This document shows positions 19,117-26,692 of a DNA stretch of 35,034 bases, in pieces (the first letter of the stretch is position 1; every line of letters begins with the position of its first letter). A program made the translations under genes and the position numbers. The notes below the pieces were generated by a model that had not been told where the DNA came from, did not search any database, and worked only from the letters and a program-made list of their open reading frames with translations. The DNA comes from Clostridia bacterium (GTDB taxonomy: Bacteria > Bacillota > Clostridia > Lachnospirales > Lachnospiraceae), in the NCBI GenBank assembly GCA_003252135.1, contig QKDK01000020.1, positions 1 to 35,034 on the forward strand, in the 5' to 3' direction.

Positions 19117-19479
19117 TTAATTGTTCATGCTGTTACTGATTGCTATACAGATGGCCCGGTAGATCAATTGCGACAGTTCAAAAAGCTTTTGTACATCACC
19201 TTCCTGCTGTCCCCTGAAAATACTGACCATCTCTTCCATGTGTCCATATAATTCTGTCATGCCAAGATTACCGCTGACACCTTTTAATGTATGTGCATAC
19301 TGCAGTGCATTTTCATAATCCTTTTTTGAAAGGCATTGCTCCAATTGCACAAAATTTGTATCCTGCAGAAATTTAATAAGAAAACGTTCATAAATAGCTT
19401 CATTTCCTGCAAGTCTTTCCAGGGTATGTTCTGTGTCTACGCCAAGCTTGCTAAGCTCATCAATCATTCGGCTCGCCAT
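19117..19479 (-). CDS. HPt (histidine phosphotransfer) domain protein
   Basis: 120-aa four-helix phosphotransfer protein. The phospho-accepting histidine is in AHTLKGVSGNLGM, near residue 62, the hallmark of HPt domains. The frame is open to 19584, but GGGGAG correctly spaced before the ATG at 19479 and the loss of similarity upstream make 19479 the likely start. HPt proteins relay phosphate between receiver domains. No hybrid kinase or receiver gene is nearby, so its partners are elsewhere. It heads an operon with the cytidylate-kinase-like gene. Confidence 0.87.
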   Translation of the reverse strand: MASRMIDELSKLGVDTEHTLERLAGNEAIYERFLIKFLQDTNFVQLEQCLSKKDYENALQYAHTLKGVSGNLGMTELYGHMEEMVSIFRGQQEGDVQKLFELSQLIYRAICIAISNSMNN

Positions 19480-19531
19480 ATGCTCTCCCCTCTGATCATA
19501 TCGGAATGTAACCTGGTAGCTTCCTGATTTT

Positions 19532-19560
19532 ATTATAACCCATACTCTGACAAACATCAA
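19532..19560 (-). promoter_or_regulatory. Predicted sigma-A promoter of the HPt operon
   Basis: On the minus strand: TTGATG (19560-19555), 17-bp spacer, perfect TATAAT (19537-19532). It supports starting the HPt protein at 19479, downstream of the promoter. Confidence 0.7.
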
Positions 19561-19733
19561 CCAGATTTCAGAAAGGCGAATCAAAAGTTCACTTTATCGC
19601 AATTTTTACTGTTTGCTGAACATATGCAAAGACTATTACCATTGTTTTATCATCAGTCATACATTATCTGCGCTGTTCATGCGTGATGCTTTAAAAAAGG
19701 CAGAATATGACAAGCACTCTTTCGCATGGCAAC

Positions 19734-19774
19734 AAAAAAGACCCGAAACACCTGATTTACAAGGGTTTCGAGCC
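19734..19774 (-). terminator. Terminator of tRNA-Leu
   Basis: A 10-bp stem with two G-U pairs (19740-19749 with 19765-19774), followed on the minus strand by TTTTTT, about 15 bp after the tRNA 3' end. Confidence 0.8.
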
Positions 19775-19789
19775 TTTTCTATAAAGTCC

Positions 19790-19871
19790 TGCGGAGTAAG
19801 AGACTTGAACTCTCACGGCTATTGCCACATGATCCTTAGTCATGCCTGTCTGCCAATTCCAGCAACTCCGC
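19790..19871 (-). tRNA. tRNA-Leu, anticodon AAG
   Basis: An 82-nt class II tRNA. The acceptor stem GCGGAGT / ACTCCGC plus discriminator A, the D arm with TTGGCAGACA, the anticodon stem CATGA / TCATG with loop CTAAGGA (anticodon AAG, reading CUU and CUC), a long variable arm and a T arm GAGAGTTCAAGTCTC are all present. The 3' CCA is not encoded: GGA follows the discriminator. Confidence 0.95.
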
Positions 19872-19899
19872 AAACAACACGTTTCCGTATCGCTTAAAT

Positions 19900-19928
19900 A
19901 TACTACCATCAATTTATTTGATTGTCAA
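19900..19928 (-). promoter_or_regulatory. Predicted promoter of tRNA-Leu
   Basis: On the minus strand: perfect TTGACA (19928-19923), 17-bp spacer, TAGTAT (19905-19900), with a start near 19893, about 22 nt before the mature tRNA. Confidence 0.75.
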
Positions 19929-19977
19929 TTCATTTTTCAAATTTTTCATGCAATAGAAAGAATTATAATGACTGCTT

Positions 19978-21390
19978 CTATTCTTCCGTATATACAAGCA
20001 CATAAGTACCTGCATTAAAGATATCACAGACCAGTGCGTTCCTGTCCGTGTCTGCTTCTGTATTCATCTGCGCAATGATCGACCTCTGATTCGGGGTGTA
20101 GTAAAGGATACAATTCTCTGCACTGTACCCATCAGGTATCTCCAGCGTCATCTCTAACGGAAATTCATCCTCGATCTCTCCCGAAAAGTCGATTTGAAAG
20201 GAAATATAAAGCATTCCTTTTGCGACTCTTCGCATCAGTCTGACCAAAAGATCGGCATCAACAGGATCAACGTAAATCTCGCCTGCATCTGAATAAGCAG
20301 GAACCGCGATTTCTCCGGAGAGATCAATATACCCATCCGATACTTCAAAAGTTGCTGCGTTATCGTAGTCAGCTTCCTTCTCTTCAACGCCTATTACTGT
20401 AATTGTATCGCTCAGCTCCTGATAATACACTGTTTTGCTATGTGTACCCACATAATAGATCTCAGGGTTAGGCAGTGTAAAGCCGGTCACTTTTTCTGTT
20501 GAACCGTCTGCATACTTTGCTGTTACGGTTATATTTTCAAGACGCACATAGCCGCCAACTTCAACTGTCTCTCCATTATATTCAGCCGAAATACTGCTGA
20601 TGGTCTTTTCTATTCCAGTTACCGTGACTGTTGTCTTAACTCCGGAATAGGTAACAGTTATTACATTGTCTCCAACGACCTGTGGCTTACTGATTGATAA
20701 GGTATAATTTGACACAAGCCCGCTTGACCCATCAGAATATACGGCAGTCACATAGATATCTTCCCTGTCGATCTCCAGCCCGACCATTGTTCCGCTCCCG
20801 GTATACGATGCAATCAGCTGGCTGACTTTTTTTGCTGCTAAACCATATACACTGATAGATGTATTTTTACTTCCATAAGTTATCTGCTTCTGGTTCAAGC
20901 CTGCAGATGAAATCACTGGATCAGTAATGGTATACTCTTTTGTTTCCTGTGATGAACCATCTGTATATATCATATAAACATGAAGTTTTCTGGTGTCCAT
21001 ACTATCTCCGACATATATAAAACCGCCTGTATATGTTGCCGTGATATATGATAATTTCTTCCCATTCACATAAAAGCCTGCTGTTTTTCCCAGGTACACA
21101 ACTGTAATCAGATTACTGCCCGTTGAAGTCACGGTATAGCTTGATAATGTATATCCGCTTACCTCGTCAACACTTCCATCCGAATAAACAGCATACACCT
21201 TTAGTGTATCAAGATCAATGTCCTCTCCTGTCAGTACTGTTCCGCCCGAATAGACTGCATAGATATAAGATGGTACTGTTGTTGCTGCTTCTGCTCTGTC
21301 CGCCATAAATGATCCGCTCAGCAGACACATCAGTACGAGCAGAAGTACCAGGGATACTTTTTTCCATTGTTTTGAAAATACTTTAATCAT
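19978..21390 (-). CDS. Secreted protein with four Ig-like repeats
   Basis: 470 aa. The signal peptide is KKVSLVLLLVLMCLLSG with likely cleavage after RAEA near residue 35. Residues ~38-340 hold four tandem ~74-residue bacterial Ig-like (Big_3-type) repeats, each with the pattern Y-x-G, then V-x-A-x-YSDGS, then Y-T-L, and ending in a V-x-G. Residues ~345-470 form a different beta-rich domain (GEIAVPAYSDAGEIYVDPVD onward) ending at TYVLVYTEE. No anchor is visible, so it is probably released or held non-covalently. Such domains usually mediate binding to surfaces or other proteins; the ligand is unknown. AGGAG precedes the ATG. Monocistronic by its own promoter. Confidence 0.85.
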   Translation of the reverse strand: MIKVFSKQWKKVSLVLLLVLMCLLSGSFMADRAEAATTVPSYIYAVYSGGTVLTGEDIDLDTLKVYAVYSDGSVDEVSGYTLSSYTVTSTGSNLITVVYLGKTAGFYVNGKKLSYITATYTGGFIYVGDSMDTRKLHVYMIYTDGSSQETKEYTITDPVISSAGLNQKQITYGSKNTSISVYGLAAKKVSQLIASYTGSGTMVGLEIDREDIYVTAVYSDGSSGLVSNYTLSISKPQVVGDNVITVTYSGVKTTVTVTGIEKTISSISAEYNGETVEVGGYVRLENITVTAKYADGSTEKVTGFTLPNPEIYYVGTHSKTVYYQELSDTITVIGVEEKEADYDNAATFEVSDGYIDLSGEIAVPAYSDAGEIYVDPVDADLLVRLMRRVAKGMLYISFQIDFSGEIEDEFPLEMTLEIPDGYSAENCILYYTPNQRSIIAQMNTEADTDRNALVCDIFNAGTYVLVYTEE

Positions 21391-21438
21391 CCTGCAGACT
21401 CCTTATATTCAGATAAAGACTTATCTAACATATCGGCA

Positions 21439-21479
21439 AGTATAGCATAATAGTTTATAAACAAACAGAATAATCTGTT
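21439..21479 (-). promoter_or_regulatory. Predicted promoter with adjoining palindrome
   Basis: An extended -10, TGCTATACT (TATACT at 21444-21439), with a poor -35. The palindrome AACAGATTATTCTGTT (21464-21479, minus strand) covers the -35 region and could be a regulator site. Confidence 0.45.
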
Positions 21480-21582
21480 ATATCCTGTCATCTGATACGG
21501 TTCTGCGCTTGTATGTTCATCTTGTATGGTCAGCCTTTATGTTCCGTCTGTCTGAAGGATTCTGCTGACTTATCAGAAACAG

Positions 21583-22245
21583 TTAGTTCATGTTCCTTAC
21601 TATATCTGCAGGACTGTCAGCCAGGTACGCAGGCTTAAGCCCTGCAAGACGTTCTTTTTCATTATATCCCCAGGTGACCAGCATGCAATCCATTCCTGCA
21701 TTTTGTGCAGTCTCAAAATCCACTTCAGAATCACCAATAAAAATGGTTTCTTCCCTGTTCCTGTTCAGTTTTCTTAATGCTTCCAGAACCAGATCAGGTG
21801 CTGGTTTTTTAGGCTTGTCTTCGCTGGCCCCGACTGCCACTGCTATATGTCCTCCCAGCAGATTTTCTGAAAGCTCCATTACTGCCTGTGCGTTTTTGTT
21901 CGAGACAATTCCCATGGTAAATCCTGCCTGGCTCAGCTGTTCCAGCATAGCTGGTATTCCCGGGAATGCACATGTCCTGTTTCTGCAGTTCTTTTGATAA
22001 TGAGAGGCAAAATAGTCATAGGCTTCTGCCAGATCGACATTTTTAACACCGCGTCCAAAAGCCCGCTCTAAAAGCTTCATTACACCGTTTCCCACAAATT
22101 TTTTTACTTCATCCTCTGAACGCTCCATATAGCCATAATGGTGAAGCGTTGTATTCACGCTGCCGGTAAGATCCGAAATCGTATCAAGCAGTGTTCCATC
22201 CATGTCAAAAAGTATTGTTGTATACTTGCCCATATATTGCCCCAT
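21583..22245 (-). CDS. HAD-superfamily hydrolase, phosphoglycolate phosphatase-like
   Basis: 220 aa. HAD motif I FDMDGTLLDT (nucleophile Asp14, acid Asp16), motif II near GIVSNKN, the conserved Lys in KPKKPAPDLV, and motif IV IFIGDSEVDFETAQNAG. A helical cap of type C1 lies at about residues 20-85 (FVGNGVMKLLERAFGRG), as in phosphoglycolate phosphatase and pyrophosphatase PpaX. The exact substrate cannot be read from the sequence. The ribosome site is weak for both candidate ATGs (22245 and 22233). It appears monocistronic. Confidence 0.88.
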   Translation of the reverse strand: MGQYMGKYTTILFDMDGTLLDTISDLTGSVNTTLHHYGYMERSEDEVKKFVGNGVMKLLERAFGRGVKNVDLAEAYDYFASHYQKNCRNRTCAFPGIPAMLEQLSQAGFTMGIVSNKNAQAVMELSENLLGGHIAVAVGASEDKPKKPAPDLVLEALRKLNRNREETIFIGDSEVDFETAQNAGMDCMLVTWGYNEKERLAGLKPAYLADSPADIVRNMN

Positions 22246-22335
22246 TCTTGCGCTGTTCTTTGCGCATTGTGAAAGAATTATCCGATTCCATCACAGTTTA
22301 CATTAATCCTTTGCATATCAGCCAGACACTATTTT

Positions 22336-23028
22336 CTACAGCTTTCCACCTATTGTAAATCTTCTTGTGTACGGACAGACCTCAATGCATTTTCCACACA
22401 GGGTAATCTCTTCACCTAATAAATCTCTCGCTGCCTCTCTTGCTTTTGTGCGGCAGGCTACTGCATCAAACAGCTCTTCCCTCTGCATTCCTGGAACCCA
22501 CTTTCGACCTGTGAGTGCTTTAGCCGGACATGCTTCCACACAACTGCTGCAGTTCCTGCATTTGGACTTTGTTGCTGCATTGCCGTAATCGAGCGGTGCA
22601 TCTGTTATGATAGAAGAAAGTCTGACCGCAGCACCGTATTGCTTTGTTATAAACAATGCGCTCTTGCCTATCCAGCCTATTCCTGACTGTACCGCCACTG
22701 TTTTATGCGGAAGCTTTGTTGTGTATGTTTCATCCTCTTTTACAAAATCTGTTGTTTGCGGAATTGCACGATATCCAAAGCTTTTCAGGTAATCTGCGCC
22801 AATCACTGCAAGACGATCCAGCTTATTGTTCAGTTCATGATACGCATCAAAATACTCTCGTGTCGGTCCATTAGCAATGGAACGAACCACTTCTCTTGGC
22901 AGGTTAATTACAACCGATACACCGGAGCGTAAATCGTCATCAACGTACTTTGCCAGATCGGCATATCCGACTATTGATGCACCATTGTCATGTAAGATCT
23001 GTTTTAGCTCTTTGCTGTTCAACTGCAT
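22336..23028 (-). CDS. QueG-like (COG1600) iron-sulfur protein
   Basis: 230 aa. The C-terminal half has two 4Fe-4S motifs: CRNCSSCVEACPAKAL near residue 160 and CGKCIEVCPYTRRF near residue 210. The N-terminal half resembles the cobalamin-binding part of epoxyqueuosine reductase (SGIGWIGKSALFITKQYGAA). It is much shorter than QueG (usually over 300 aa), lacking the C-terminal HEAT-like tRNA-binding region, so it belongs to the short clostridial homologues of unknown reaction. Reduction of a cofactor or a corrinoid protein is possible. AGGAGG precedes the ATG. It is a stand-alone gene. Confidence 0.8.
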   Translation of the reverse strand: MQLNSKELKQILHDNGASIVGYADLAKYVDDDLRSGVSVVINLPREVVRSIANGPTREYFDAYHELNNKLDRLAVIGADYLKSFGYRAIPQTTDFVKEDETYTTKLPHKTVAVQSGIGWIGKSALFITKQYGAAVRLSSIITDAPLDYGNAATKSKCRNCSSCVEACPAKALTGRKWVPGMQREELFDAVACRTKAREAARDLLGEEITLCGKCIEVCPYTRRFTIGGKL

Positions 23029-23354
23029 ACAAAACCTCCTTTATTCCTCCCCCTAACGCCGTTTTCGTGAGGGCTGCTTTTATTCCCATTGTACACCTTT
23101 TTCTTCCTTTCGACTACAGTTTTGCGAAAGTTTTAAGTAAATATTTTTTCTTTCAGCAAATCCAACAAGGATGAAAGACCTATTTTATTCGAAAATTAGG
23201 CACAATCACGAAGATATTTATAAGGTGACTGTCACGGCAAGCTCTGATATTTTGTATCTGAACAGTAGTTTATAACGAAAAAGAGAAATAGTAAATACAA
23301 ATTGTTTAAAAAGCCCAAAATTTTGCATCTACCCGCACAGCAGGTCAGATTACA
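23029..23354. other. Intergenic region, AT-rich, no feature recognised
   Basis: About 325 bp between the QueG-like gene and the flavodoxin terminator. It must hold the QueG-like promoter on the minus strand, where a TACAAT lies near 23090 without a good -35. A small palindrome GTGACTGTCAC occurs near 23225. I see no gene or structured RNA. Confidence 0.45.
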
Positions 23355-23383
23355 GAAAAAAACCGGCAGCCTTCGCTGCCGGT
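23355..23383 (-). terminator. Terminator of the MarR-flavodoxin operon
   Basis: ACCGGCAG and CTGCCGGT form an 8-bp stem; on the minus strand it is followed by a run of T. It lies 4 bp after the flavodoxin stop. Confidence 0.9.
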
Positions 23384-23386
23384 CAA

Positions 23387-23851
23387 TCATAACACGGACA
23401 TCCTTTTTATCAGATCATCTGTCTGCTTCTCCATATCCTTACTTGAAGCATGGATAACGCCTTCTGCGAATACAACCGCTCCCTTATCCGTACAAATCTT
23501 TTTAATCTGTTTTAACGCACGGTTTCCACCCAGCCACGGCTTAGACAGCCCCTGTGTCACAAAGCACCCGACCTTTTTCCCCTGTAAGGTCATGATCTGT
23601 GCAAGATATTGCTTCATTACCGTCGATAATGAAAATGCCCAGACCGGTGCACCAAAAAGTATAATATCAAAGGGCTGTGTATCAGGTGCATCGTTTATTT
23701 TTTTCCCGCCGGGTGAATTTGGATCTGTGCTTTCGGTACCTATTCTTCGAATTTCAATATCTCTGCCTTCTTTTTTCAATGCAAGGCTCAGCTTATTTGC
23801 AGCCGAATAGGTGTTTCCTGTGTAGGATAATACGATAATACCGATTTTCAT
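23387..23851 (-). CDS. Flavodoxin family protein
   Basis: 154-aa FMN-binding redox protein. The phosphate loop SYTGNTYSAA lies at residues 9-18, and FGAPVWAFSLS near residue 70 corresponds to the flavin-ring loop. Length fits short-chain flavodoxins. The partner reaction is unknown; flavodoxins of this type often serve as NAD(P)H:quinone or electron-transfer partners. It is 32 bp downstream of the MarR-GNAT gene and shares its promoter and terminator, so it is probably under control of that regulator. Confidence 0.88.
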   Translation of the reverse strand: MKIGIIVLSYTGNTYSAANKLSLALKKEGRDIEIRRIGTESTDPNSPGGKKINDAPDTQPFDIILFGAPVWAFSLSTVMKQYLAQIMTLQGKKVGCFVTQGLSKPWLGGNRALKQIKKICTDKGAVVFAEGVIHASSKDMEKQTDDLIKRMSVL

Positions 23852-23883
23852 GATTTCCTCCTGTCGTAAATGTTTTATTAAGC

Positions 23884-24819
23884 TTATGATAAGGTTTTTT
23901 CCATTGCTATTCCGGTCAGGGGTTTTCCCCAGTCGTTGATTTCATATGTTCTCTGTATTGTAAATCCGTATTTCTCATAGAGATGGATTGCTGCCTGCTG
24001 CTCATTGCTTGTTTCGAGAAATATCTTACCAAAGCCCATGTTTTCGGCATAGATCAAGGCTTCTCTGATCAGCTTCTGACCAAGACCGGTCTTCCTGTAC
24101 TCAGGAAGTACCAAAAGCCAGCGAAGCTGACAGGTGTTATCACTTCTCGCCACTATGGCTATGGAACCCACTATCCCGCTCTCAGCCTCATCCTCTGCCA
24201 GCCAGAATCTGTCTCTTTCGCTGTTTCCATGTACTAACACATCATAAAATGTTTTACATACATAACCTTCAAAGTTCTGATTGTATCCACATTCTTTTTT
24301 ATAAAGCTCTCCATGCATCATGATCAGTCTCCCGGCATCGCCGGCACGCAGCTCATTTCTGATGGTTATGATCCTTGAATCCTGCTTTTCTTCATGCAGC
24401 AGATATTCATTCAGATTTGTAATGCTTTCATATACTTTCTGCTGTTCTTTCTCCGTCAGGTCTAGAATCATACCGCCGATCTGGGCATCTGATCTTTCGT
24501 CCAGTATGGCAAGATGCTTTCTCCCTCCTTCTGTCAGTTTCAGAACGGATGCTCTTTTATCTTTAACGGAAATGGTCTTGTCCACCATGTTCCGCTTTAT
24601 CAGAGCTGCTATCGTTCTGCTCACAAATCCCGGATCCATGGAAAGTCCCTCTGAAATATCTTTTGCCGTGCAGTCTGTTCTTTCCTTGATTTCAAGCATG
24701 ATCCTGCTTTCAGTGAGCGTATATTCACTGTCCAGAATATGTTTTTCAAGCAGACCTATTCTTGCTGTATAATTCCTGTTGAATCTTCTAATATGTGCTA
24801 TCTGATTTTTTAGATCCAT
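23884..24819 (-). CDS. MarR-type regulator fused to GNAT acetyltransferase
   Basis: 311 aa. Residues ~1-145 are a MarR winged helix: CTAKDISEGLSMDPGFVSRT is the recognition-helix region, and SVKDKRASVLKLTEGG is the wing. Residues ~150-311 are a GNAT N-acetyltransferase with the acetyl-CoA loop in VLPEYRKTGLGQKLIREAL and AIHLYEKYGF. This fusion is a known architecture, thought to couple ligand sensing to acetylation. GGAGG precedes the ATG. It is co-transcribed with the flavodoxin and has a palindrome in its promoter, which points to autoregulation. Confidence 0.92.
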   Translation of the reverse strand: MDLKNQIAHIRRFNRNYTARIGLLEKHILDSEYTLTESRIMLEIKERTDCTAKDISEGLSMDPGFVSRTIAALIKRNMVDKTISVKDKRASVLKLTEGGRKHLAILDERSDAQIGGMILDLTEKEQQKVYESITNLNEYLLHEEKQDSRIITIRNELRAGDAGRLIMMHGELYKKECGYNQNFEGYVCKTFYDVLVHGNSERDRFWLAEDEAESGIVGSIAIVARSDNTCQLRWLLVLPEYRKTGLGQKLIREALIYAENMGFGKIFLETSNEQQAAIHLYEKYGFTIQRTYEINDWGKPLTGIAMEKTLS

Positions 24820-24852
24820 ACCAGAGCCTCCTGACAGTCAGTTTTATTCTTC

Positions 24853-24880
24853 ATTATAGTTTTTTATTTGACTTTGTCAA
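24853..24880 (-). promoter_or_regulatory. Promoter and candidate MarR operator
   Basis: On the minus strand: TTGACA (24880-24875), 16-bp spacer, TATAAT (24858-24853). The perfect palindrome TTGACAAAGTCAA (24880-24868) covers the -35 box, so a bound MarR dimer would block RNA polymerase. Confidence 0.7.
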
Positions 24881-24899
24881 GCAGTTATTTGATTGAATC

Positions 24900-24964
24900 A
24901 TGTATGTTGTAAGATTTTATGTATGTTGTAAGGCTTTATGTATGTTGTAAGGCTTCATGTATGC
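24900..24964. repeat. 19-bp short tandem repeat
   Basis: Three full units of ATGTATGTTGTAAGGCTTT with small differences and a partial fourth. They lie upstream of the MarR-GNAT promoter in a ~200-bp non-coding gap (24881-25078) in which I see nothing else. Confidence 0.9.
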
Positions 24965-25078
24965 CTGACTTTTTCAGTTTATCGCAGCAAAGTCATTATG
25001 AACCACAGGATCAGTGCTACAAGCAAATACAAAAAACCACAAGACAAGTATATGCATGTTTTCTTCTTTCTTGTTTAT

Positions 25079-26680
25079 TTAAAGTTGCTTTTGTATTGAT
25101 CCCACAATTGACTGCTGTTTTTCTTGTTTTTTATCAGAATACATGGCATTATCAGCCATACGGATCAACTGTTCTGTGTCATTACCGGCTTCAGAATACA
25201 GCGCTGCTCCAACAGAGATATTGCAGCTTTGTGTTATTGAATTGACCTTGATCTCATCAGCAAACACCTTTTTTATCTCAAAAATACGCTCTTTTAGGCT
25301 TTCATGGTCTTGTGCTCCCATAATAAGTATTACAAATTCATCTCCTCCCATTCTGGCTATGAAGTCATTATCCTTTTGAATGCTTTCCAGCCTCTTTGCT
25401 GTTATATTCAGTACAATATCGCCTGTACTGTGACCATAGGTATCATTGACCTGTTTGAACCCATCCAGATCGAGATACAAGAGAGCAAAATCATCGCCAG
25501 AAAGATCTGCCTTTTCCTTTTCCGCCGCTAGCTGCCGAAAGAAGCTTTCACGATTTCGCAGTCCTGTAACAGCGTCATAATTTGCGGAATAATACATCTC
25601 CTCAGCTGCCTGAGCATACTTCTGGTTGATCAGGCTTAATTCCTCTTCTTCTTTCACCTTCAGTGTTATATCTTTGAATACAAAGATTTCCCCTGCTGCT
25701 TGCCCTTTTACATTTGTAACAGTCGATCTATTGTACATCAGATATTTTATACTCCCATCATTTAACTCCAGTTTTATGTCAGCACTTTTTTTCTCAGAGC
25801 TAAGCAGCTGTTCATATTCCGGTAATATATCAGGCAGGTATTTTCCTGTCAGTTCATCTGCAAAATAGGAAAATAAACGTTTGACACTTGCATTTATAAG
25901 AACAATATGAAAAGCTTGGTCCGTATATACAATCGGGTCAATGATCGTCTGAAAAATCATCTCAGCAGTTGGTGCATATCTTATATGAAACATATGATAA
26001 TGACGGATGGCAAACCAGAGAAAGGCGGCAAAAATAAAAAGTGACAGATTAGCCGCCGGCGGAACTACAGATACGAATACTGGCAGCAGAAGATCTGTTA
26101 TAAACCCGATCAATAAAACCAGTGAATCAATGGCGATAAATCCAATGGCGATTTTCCTGTCTATGCGGTATCTGCTTTTTTTCTGCCATTGATACAGCAT
26201 AACAAATATAGGAATAAAATAAAGCAGCAGATAGAGCAAAATGACATAATACCAGACTGAGGGTGACCTGTTCTCATATGCCCAGACATGGGTTATATCG
26301 CTTTTTACAAACCTTTCGGCCAAAATCGGGCGGTAAAGATTTCGAATAATCAGCGTGACCGGCAAGATATAACTTAAGATCTTCACCCAGATACTTTTCA
26401 CCAGATGGTCATTCTTTGTAAATCTGACAAAAAAATAAAAGGTAAACAGCGGAAAAAGGAACATGCAGCATGCCGCCGCATGATACCAGCTCATTGCTTC
26501 TTCTCCGCTATCAGCCATATAAACAAACATATTAAAAAAATTCCAGAATCCAAGAACAAGGCAAATCAAAGCCGAGCTGATATTCAGGGTAAGCTGATAT
26601 TTTTTTAAAGACAGGATATAGAAAAAAAGAAACATAAAAATTACAAAATTCGCAAATGCAATCAAAGAAAAAGCAGACAT
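25079..26680 (-). CDS. Membrane diguanylate cyclase, 7TM-PAS-GGDEF
   Basis: 533 aa. About seven transmembrane helices in residues 1-225 (histidine-kinase-type 7TM sensor), a PAS-like domain around 232-345 (DPIVYTDQAFHIVLINASVK), and a GGDEF domain from about 365. The active site is an intact GGDEF near residue 443 (FIARMGGDEFVILI), with LYLDLDGFKQVNDTYGH as the magnesium and substrate segment, so synthesis of cyclic di-GMP is expected. The inhibitory RxxD site reads KDND, so product inhibition may be weak. AAAGGA precedes the ATG. It lies 12 bp after a second cyclase of the same plan, in one operon. The sensed signal is unknown. Confidence 0.9.
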   Translation of the reverse strand: MSAFSLIAFANFVIFMFLFFYILSLKKYQLTLNISSALICLVLGFWNFFNMFVYMADSGEEAMSWYHAAACCMFLFPLFTFYFFVRFTKNDHLVKSIWVKILSYILPVTLIIRNLYRPILAERFVKSDITHVWAYENRSPSVWYYVILLYLLLYFIPIFVMLYQWQKKSRYRIDRKIAIGFIAIDSLVLLIGFITDLLLPVFVSVVPPAANLSLFIFAAFLWFAIRHYHMFHIRYAPTAEMIFQTIIDPIVYTDQAFHIVLINASVKRLFSYFADELTGKYLPDILPEYEQLLSSEKKSADIKLELNDGSIKYLMYNRSTVTNVKGQAAGEIFVFKDITLKVKEEEELSLINQKYAQAAEEMYYSANYDAVTGLRNRESFFRQLAAEKEKADLSGDDFALLYLDLDGFKQVNDTYGHSTGDIVLNITAKRLESIQKDNDFIARMGGDEFVILIMGAQDHESLKERIFEIKKVFADEIKVNSITQSCNISVGAALYSEAGNDTEQLIRMADNAMYSDKKQEKQQSIVGSIQKQL

Positions 26681-26692
26681 AGATTTATCCTT

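Noticed and set aside
19613-19897. Plus-strand open frame of 94 codons
   Set aside because: It runs through the antisense of tRNA-Leu and its terminator; no ribosome site and no protein-like composition.
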